Shown: positions 58,140 to 64,000 of the stretch, piece by piece
Layout of the letters: every line of letters begins with the position of its first letter
Position numbering within the stretch: the first letter of the stretch is position 1
Assembly: GCA_018340375.1 (NCBI GenBank)
Contig: JAFFJZ010000014.1
Span: 3,472,001-3,536,000, forward strand
Direction: 5' to 3'
Source: Gonatopus flavifemur
Taxonomy: Eukaryota > Arthropoda > Insecta > Hymenoptera > Dryinidae
DNA: 64,000 nucleotides
The notes under the pieces: model-generated
Seen by the model: only the letters and a program-made list of their open reading frames with translations
Told to the model about the DNA's origin: nothing
Database searches by the model: none
Translations under genes and position numbers: made by a program

Positions 58140-59905
58140 CTGGAAAAAAACCATAAAGTATAAGTGTCATATGAATTTGATACTGGTCACTTCTTTCAAT
58201 TTTGATAACTATATGTTTTCAGATCTTGTTGATGTATCATACCTTTAGAAGGAATAGTTTCGTTTTGAATGCATCGAATTACTTTCATTTTAGTTTTAAT
58301 TATTTGAAAACGCTTCTTTTATATTCTTTGGTGATTTTGATATAATTTGATAAATGTCTTCGACTGTTTCTAACGAATGCTATGAGGAAGCGGTAGCATT
58401 TCCTGGAAGCATCCTTCAAACATGTACATCACTTCCTGAGAACCAACGTCAAAACATTCCAAACATTGAAAAAGCAATAGAATTATGAATAAGCGTGAAA
58501 CTCTACTGTGGGTATTTTCGACAGTACCTGCACTATGCATCTGATACTCGAAAGAATGTGAGGTGTTTTCTTAAAATTTGTCGTAAATTGAATTGTTCAA
58601 TGAACTGGGCACCTCTACACTATGCGGTAGAATGAAGGTGAAATTCCAACCATGCATGAAAAGCGTAAAAAAATCCATAGATTTACTTCAAAATTCTCAT
58701 TCGAGTTGTTATTCAAAGGATGCATAAATGCAATAACACTTGTAAAATGTAGACATGCGGACACAAATGCAAATTAAAATTATGAATGTGGATATGCATG
58801 ATAATGGATGAACATCGTATAAAATTTTCAGAACTGCTTGAAAAATTTAGTTTCAAAAACGATGGTAAGAAAGTTTCTGTATGATTAAACTGTGTTCTCT
58901 ATAGTTTGATACAACATTCCTCCGTTTTGAAAAATATTTCAAGCCCCAATTACAAGCGTGCGATTGTTGCATGCGACACCATACAATGAGAGGAGAGTTT
59001 GTTTGTATCGAACAAGGCTTATTAATTATGAACAAACCATCTGTGGCTCAAATAAGATGTCTTATTAGTTAACAAAGTTTATTTGATTTCAATAAATTTG
59101 GAATACTTCTTTCTCACAGTAACAGGCAATAAGAAGCACCTCGGACTTTCTTACCCTCTTATGTGGAGAATTCTGAATCAGAATCGCACGCATGTAATTA
59201 ACGCCTCACTCAAAGAAAAAGGAAAAATAATTCTTCGATGATTAGGAGTGGAGGAACTGTCGCAAGCAAAAAAAACTTTGTATGAATAGAATGGCGTACT
59301 TTGCGGATGAAAGGATGCATTTTATTAATAAGCTTTGTTCATGGCTTTAGCCCCTCGAACTCTATACACACGGGAATGAATACTCCCTAAACATTTCATA
59401 GTTCAGTCTGATCAACCACATACTATTGCACTCTTGCATTCCCTCCTTTTCTGGAAACACACAATTTGATATTTCTTCCTCTACCGTTCGCGTATCTTTA
59501 TCTATTCAACATACAATCTCAAACTATCACTAGGATGTGCCAGTATGTATAGAGTTCAATGCTTTAGCCTGAAATTGTTTATAGCTCAAAAAGCTAAAAA
59601 GTATTTTTCCACGCAAATATGAACTCGTATCTGAATCAGAATTCATAACATGTTCACGAAAGTATCAATCGGAAAACATATAGTGAGTAATACCAACACT
59701 AGTGAAGAATAGATGAATGGAGTGGAGAAATTGTGTAAAAAAATCACAGATGTATTCAAATTCAGAAAAAGTTCCACCTTTTGAATCCTATACGTGTGAG
59801 ATTAGATACATCCTTGTTTGTGAATGTAACAAATCTTTTCAAAATATCTGAAAAATGCAGCTGCATCTGTAATTTTTTCAAATCATGCAAAAACACCATG
59901 CAAAC
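58140..59905 (-). other. Long intron of the P-type transposase gene
   Basis: Bounded by donor CTGCAG|GTTTGC (59905) and acceptor TTTTTCCAG (58140). Joined, they keep the frame and the conserved YNYCRSVLNLPHP motif. I see no gene or clear repeat inside its 1.77 kb. Confidence 0.7.
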
Positions 59906-60348
59906 CTGCAGTAGTTATAAGCTCTAGGTGAATGGTAGTGCAAGGTTAATGCGAATTCTTTGATTTCCATTCCATAACGTTTTCCACGAGCTGTTTTGTT
60001 TTCGTTCATCACCTCGTTTTGGAACAGGTGGAGAGGGAGGTCTTCAAATTCATTCTTCAGTAATGACATAGGATCGTTTTCAAGCAATCCTTTTTTTCAA
60101 ATCATTCAAGAGATTTGTCATTGTATCAATTTTTCTTTGTTTTCGTCGAAGTTTCTGCTGAAGATTTTTCAGTTTTCTCTTCATCTTTTCTCTTCTAGGA
60201 GTAACAGTTACAGCCTTTTTATCAAACGATTCCCCATCACTACTATCTGTGTGTTACCTTTTGTTCTGAGGTGAATCTTCTAATGGGAATATCATGAAAC
60301 TAGTTGCTTCAGGAGACTTATTTGGTTGCACAAAAGGATTCATCAGTT
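59906..60348 (-). pseudogene. P-type transposase, coiled-coil exon
   Basis: Basic coiled coil (TPRREKMKRKLKNLQQKL..., leucine-heptad region) used for multimerisation. It is followed by FEDLPLHLF and GKRYGMEIKEFALTLHYHSP, a conserved P-transposase block before the catalytic exon. There are two breaks: an in-frame TAA at 60253-60255 (it could instead be a donor AAAAG|GTAACA of a tiny intron) and a one-base shift at the T7 run 60091-60097. Acceptor GTTTATAG at 60349. Confidence 0.8.
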
Positions 60349-60676
60349 CTATAAACAAAGTATGATATGTACAAAATTGATCAATACGTCAATTGTTGAG
60401 AAAAAGTCTATCCTAATACAAAAATCCACTTTTCTCATAAGTAATACTCTGTCGTGCTGGGCCAAAATGACGTATGTCCTTCTCCCATGTTTAACGTATT
60501 AAGCATTTCATCTAGAATTGAACACGTTGAATGCTAAAAAAACCTCAATTTTGGATCGAGCCTTTTGAATAAACTTGACTGAATGAAGGATGCATTCAAA
60601 TACACGTAAAAAGCGTATTTGAATATAATTATGTCAAATAACAGAGACAAATTCTCATATATATAATTATCAATAC

Positions 60677-60764
60677 CTCATATTTTTTGGCTCAGCATGA
60701 CAATGCTGTGGATCACTTTTATTTTCAAAAATCCGAATTCCAGAACCCCAGGATTTTGAATGTA
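60677..60764 (-). pseudogene. P-type transposase, possible exon 4
   Basis: Plausible small exon (acceptor AACTGAAG, donor ATGAG|GTATTG) encoding a hydrophilic linker (HSKSWGSGIRIFENKSDP). The phase into the next exon does not fit as drawn, so one boundary or an indel is wrong. Confidence 0.4.
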
Positions 60765-60810
60765 CTTCAGTTGTGTTGCACATCAATCTTACTGAATTGA
60801 TTGTTTGTAC

Positions 60811-60942
60811 CTGTTTGTACATATACATCTTTGGTTGGGAACGTTTCCGTATTTGTTGATTTGTCTTCAAAAGCATCATCCACTATGGTCGGGTTCCTTT
60901 CAATTTCGAAATCTGCACTGTGTGGTTCATGATATATTGATT
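60811..60942 (-). pseudogene. P-type transposase, exon 3
   Basis: Acceptor CATTTCATAG and donor ACAAACAG|GTACAAAC. The phase matches exon 2 (E|SIYHEPHSADFEIERNP). It encodes an acidic linker ending in V.VQTG, a segment common between the THAP domain and the coiled coil. Confidence 0.65.
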
Positions 60943-61675
60943 CTATGAAATGAAGTGAAAAAATATACTCAACATTGCAACATAAGTAAATTTTATACAC
61001 CTCCAATGCTGTCACTCAAATTACTCATTAATTTTTTCTCAGTTGGAATTTGATTATTTTCTCTCTGATTTCTTAGCATCTAGGCAAACTCTAGGAGGCT
61101 TCCAAAGTAGCTGATCCAAGTGATCCAGATCACTCTTCAACCAATTAAGGAGATGTAAAAAGGACCTGGAACAGTTGGATCAGCTACTTCGGAAGCCTTA
61201 GTCAGTCATATTGTCATGATACTGGACAATAAATTTGAAGATTTTCAAGTTCTGATGGAATATACTGCATAAATATATCCTCACAACATATCTACATATA
61301 TCCCCAAGATAACACAAACCGCCTCGGACATCTATTGAAACGCTGTGCTTACAAAGGTCCATTGAATCTCACCAAACGTCCTTGAAATTGAACAAAGGTC
61401 TGGTAAAATTTCATTCAATCATTCGTCAATGACATTCAATCAACTTTATAAATTTATTCAACAACAGTCTCATTGGATTTTGCCAAACGTCGATGAATTT
61501 TTTGATGGAATTGCATTAATATGTCGGATTCAATGAATTTCTCTAACCAGAGTGTATTTTCATGTTTAGATAAGGCCAATGGGCATGCACACAGTTTTTG
61601 TTGTTACCTTGGAAATTAAATCAGTACAGGAGTGAAAATACAAAAATACATGCCATTTTTCAATGAATTATTTAC

Positions 61676-61989
61676 CTGTCCATAAGCATGACGGTACGTC
61701 CCATATAGGTTCTTCAGGTTCTATTATACTTGTTGAATCGTCAATGTTCTCTTTCAGTATCATCCTTCCTCCACGTGATTGGAATGGGATTGTTCGAGCA
61801 GCTGTTGGTGCAAATGTTGAGGGGATGGCATCATGTTTTAAACGCTTTACATATATACCAGGTCTCTCTACATAATCGTCTTCTTTGGAATGTAAACTGC
61901 AAATAGAGCTGTATTTCGATGGATGCCAATTTTCTTTCCCAATTACGTTGATCCACACTGCACATATTTTTTCATTTTTTATTGGAAAC
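61676..61989 (-). CDS. P-type transposase, exon 2 (THAP domain, main part)
   Basis: The acceptor GGTCTACAG joins exon 1 in phase 2. It gives the rest of the THAP C2CH zinc finger: RFPIKNEKICAVWINVIG, NWHPSKYSSICSLH (the Cys-x2-His pair) and LKHDAIPSTF, matching THAP's ICS.HF and L..DA(V/I)P..F ends. The THAP domain binds the element's own DNA. After it comes a Pro/Ser/Glu linker ending at donor TGGACAG|GTAAAT. No break is seen in this exon. Confidence 0.88.
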
Positions 61990-62190
61990 CTGTAGACCAT
62001 TAGCAATTTTTTGGTGCTATAGTCACTATTCCAATGTATAAGTGAGGTTATGAAAAAACATTCGAATACAACGCCATAATCCACTTCATACATATCTCAC
62101 GCTTTATGAACTAATAATTTCTCATTATTATAAAAACTGATATTTTATATGAGAAATAATATTTTGTATAAATGAATCATTGAATCTTAC

Positions 62191-62261
62191 CGGAAAAAAT
62201 GAATCTCACTTCCACTTTGATAATAATTCTTGCAGTCGGTTACAGCACATTTCAACCGCAT
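62191..62261 (-). CDS. P-type transposase, exon 1 (THAP start)
   Basis: The ATG at 62261 starts MRLKCAVTDCKNYY, the Cys-x4-Cys half of a THAP finger. The exon is only 71 nt and ends TTTTTCCG|GTAAGA at 62191. Splicing to exon 2 restores HFFRFPIKN, which is the expected THAP junction. It lies 155 bp inside the right terminal repeat. Confidence 0.85.
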
Positions 62262-62438
62262 ATCGATATTCTTATAAATTTACATAGATATTTTTCACTG
62301 CGCTTGGTTACATTCTCCTGGATTCTTCACAAAATTTGAAATAACAACAAAAATTATGTTAATCGGCATCAAAATACATTTTCTTCAACACATCTTTAAA
62401 AAAACTCGTAGGTGTGTACCGATTGACAAATGGCGGTC

Positions 62439-63080
62439 ACTAACACATGGTTACGCGTATATCGGTGTTTCGGCCTCACTTGGAGATGTCACAAACTATA
62501 GCATGTTAGCAGTCTAGTTATTATATAGAAGTCTGTGGATGAAACTGTGAAAAATTGGAGAGACAACGAAATATGTAATGACAGTTGAGCAACTGCGAAG
62601 AAAACACATCGACGGCAGAAAACACTTGAAAAATAGGACAATTTCAGTACTCTCCCGAAGCCATTTGCCATATTGGCTCTGCCATATTGTATTTAGCAGA
62701 TCTGACAATCAATTTGTATTCAGTGATCTGAAGGATACTCAGATCCATCTATGCGAGGAGGAAAATATCGATGAATTGCCAAAAAAACTGGAGGAACGAC
62801 AATTGAGACTTCTTGCTACCATATTCGAACCGCCATTTTGAATTCATAGAATCTGACCTCCGATTAGTCATCAGGGATCCCGAAAACCCCAAAGTAGGGG
62901 AGAGCAGGTAGGATTCGTACAGTTTATACTCTAAACCTCCTTGGAGCAACACTCATCACTATTTCAAGATAACTGTGATACCTTAGTATAGCCCAAGTAT
63001 CTAGTTTTGATAAAAGTGCAGTTCAGTATTGATACAAAGGAACATTACCGACCCTTAGCTGTTTTCCTGAAAAATGGAAA
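62439..63080. other. No assigned gene
   Basis: An 87-codon frame at 62578-62841 (plus) encodes a charged end (CEEENIDELPKKLEERQLRLL) with no recognised domain. It could be a host remnant or chance. Confidence 0.3.
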
Positions 63081-63142
63081 ACGTACGAATGTGCCCCACA
63101 CACGGGGTAGCTTCGTACATGGTGTGGGGCACATTTGTACGT
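63081..63142. repeat. Perfect-stem hairpin GTGCCCCACAC
   Basis: ACGTACGAATGTGCCCCACA at 63081 mirrors GTGTGGGGCACATTTGTACGT ending at 63142 (21-bp arms, one mismatch, 20-nt loop). It lies 220 bp downstream of the pogo-type gene's stop and might belong to its element's end. Confidence 0.7.
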
Positions 63143-63364
63143 AATAAGGAACCTTCAAACACAATGAAATGAAATTACATGCATGCAAAATAGGAACATT
63201 CACTCAAATTAAAATCACAAAAAACACAGAGTCTACTTTAGATGCAGTATTGATAAACAAATTCTCCCTAATCTTTTGAATAAAAATCTTTTATAACACT
63301 TCAGTATTTATTATCACAATATTATTAGTTTTTAGGGGTACCAACTCATCAACCATAGTGTCTA
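63143..63364. other. 3' flank of the pogo-type gene
   Basis: AT-rich; AATAAA/TTTATT words occur, but no definite polyadenylation site is called. Confidence 0.3.
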
Positions 63365-64000
63365 CTATTGCACATTGAACATAGAAAGATCTTTCGCACA
63401 GCTAAATATATGAGCGGTTCGTGGCGTAGGAGCAGATTTGCATCGTGGCAGTACACTGACCACATCTGAAAGGTTTACTGAACCATCATGTTTAGTGGTG
63501 GGAAACAAAAATTTCGATGTTCCCGTCTTCTTCCTCAAAAATGGAACTTTGTACTCCGTGGAGCTGTATTTTGTAACTACCTGTCCTACATAATGTAAGA
63601 CGTTCTTTTTCTTCTCGAGCTTCACCAATACAAAGCTGTCTTCTTCTATGTGTCCCGTCAAAACTGGAGGTTCGTTCTCAATATCAGATTCCTCTTCAAT
63701 ATCCCCATCATCAGTCTCCATAGTTTTTTTTATTCTCTTTGGTTTCGTTCTCATATTTGTATGTTCGAGTAAAGTTAACGCACGCTCCATCTCTCCAGCC
63801 TTTTCCTTCATTTTCTGTTCTTGCTTCTTCATTTCTTTGGTTTTCTCTATTTCTTCTAGTCTAAGTTCTTTGGGTGTGTCTGTGTATATCCTTGATTTTC
63901 CGGGCGTTCTTCCTCTCTTCGATTCCTCAGGCGCATTTTTATCCACTTCAGGGTATGGTCGGATAATTTCTGGCGTTCTCAATCCTACAGCTGATGTTGA
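63365..64000 (-). CDS. Pogo/Tigger-type transposase, C-terminal part (runs off window)
   Basis: The frame is open to the window edge (STSAVGLRTPEIIRPYPEVD continues upstream). It has the conserved C-terminal layout of CENP-B/pogo-like insect transposases: PE.IRPYP, RGRTPGKSRIYTDTPKELRL, a Lys/Glu coiled stretch, an acidic DDGDIEEESDIENE patch, then FVLVKLEKKKNVLHYVGQVV, FLRKKTGTSKF.FP, DVVSVLPRC and the final DLSMFNVQ. The DDE domain must lie beyond 64000. No stop or frameshift is visible, so it may be intact. It is a different copy from the gene at 30.0-32.9 kb. Confidence 0.8.
   Translation of the reverse strand, partial: STSAVGLRTPEIIRPYPEVDKNAPEESKRGRTPGKSRIYTDTPKELRLEEIEKTKEMKKQEQKMKEKAGEMERALTLLEHTNMRTKPKRIKKTMETDDGDIEEESDIENEPPVLTGHIEEDSFVLVKLEKKKNVLHYVGQVVTKYSSTEYKVPFLRKKTGTSKFLFPTTKHDGSVNLSDVVSVLPRCKSAPTPRTAHIFSCAKDLSMFNVQ

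Larger units (their letters stand above)
55503..62438 (-). mobile_element. P-type (THAP transposase) DNA transposon
   Basis: 23-bp inverted repeats with two mismatches bound the transposase gene: GGCCGCCATTTGTCAATC.GTAC at 55503-55525 and the complement of GACCGCCATTTGTCAATC.GTAC at 62416-62438. The 6.9-kb length and a multi-exon THAP transposase fit P-element biology. The expected 8-bp duplication is not visible next to these ends, so the true termini may lie a few bases outside. A CACTG-ended hairpin is inserted near the left end (55970-56142). Confidence 0.75.

Overview
This is AT-rich eukaryotic DNA, almost certainly from an insect or another arthropod. The reasons are spliced transposases with short introns, mariner, P-element/THAP, EnSpm (CACTA) and pogo-type transposases, a Ty3/Gypsy retrotransposon without env, and very many short TA-flanked inverted-repeat elements. 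The species cannot be named from the sequence. I see no convincing host gene, rRNA or CRISPR, and no prokaryotic signals. The window reads as a dense, nested transposon graveyard.

Layout. 0.9-1.7 kb: broken LINE reverse transcriptase. 4-8.4 kb: small palindromic elements, one nested in another, and a LINE 3' tail. 8.4-14.5 kb: a roughly 309-bp tandem array interrupted by a 4.03-kb giant palindrome with an 8-bp target duplication. 15.6-19.0 kb: hairpin elements and an EnSpm/Tnp2 transposase with a single internal TAG. 19-27 kb: many inverted-repeat elements. 28.0-29.3 kb: full-length mariner with two frameshifts. 30.0-32.9 kb: three-exon pogo/jerky-type transposase, cut by a piggyBac-like insertion. 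34.8-36.6 kb: second large palindrome (1.83 kb), inserted at TA in a LINE tail. 36.7-43.6 kb: more hairpin elements and old repeats. 43.7-50.7 kb: Ty3/Gypsy element with two 645-bp LTRs, a 4-bp target duplication, and gag, protease and pol. 52.5-55.2 kb: inverted copy of the 309-bp array, which lacks the 4-kb insertion. 55.5-62.4 kb: P-type element bounded by 23-bp inverted repeats, with a multi-exon THAP transposase. 63.4-64.0 kb: C-terminal part of another pogo-type transposase that runs off the window.

How the parts relate. All recognisable proteins are transposases or retroelement proteins, and all but gag carry visible breaks or truncation. Most non-coding elements can be sorted by their ends: CAGTGATGCCAG with 8-bp duplications (hAT-like), CAC-GAG/CAGGGTG with TA (Tc1/mariner-like), CACTG ends (possibly EnSpm-like), and TTAA/CCCT (piggyBac-like). 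The most unusual trait is the number and size of near-complete palindromes. The two largest have arms of about 0.7 and 1.7-2.0 kb, and one arm pair carries tRNA-like modules.
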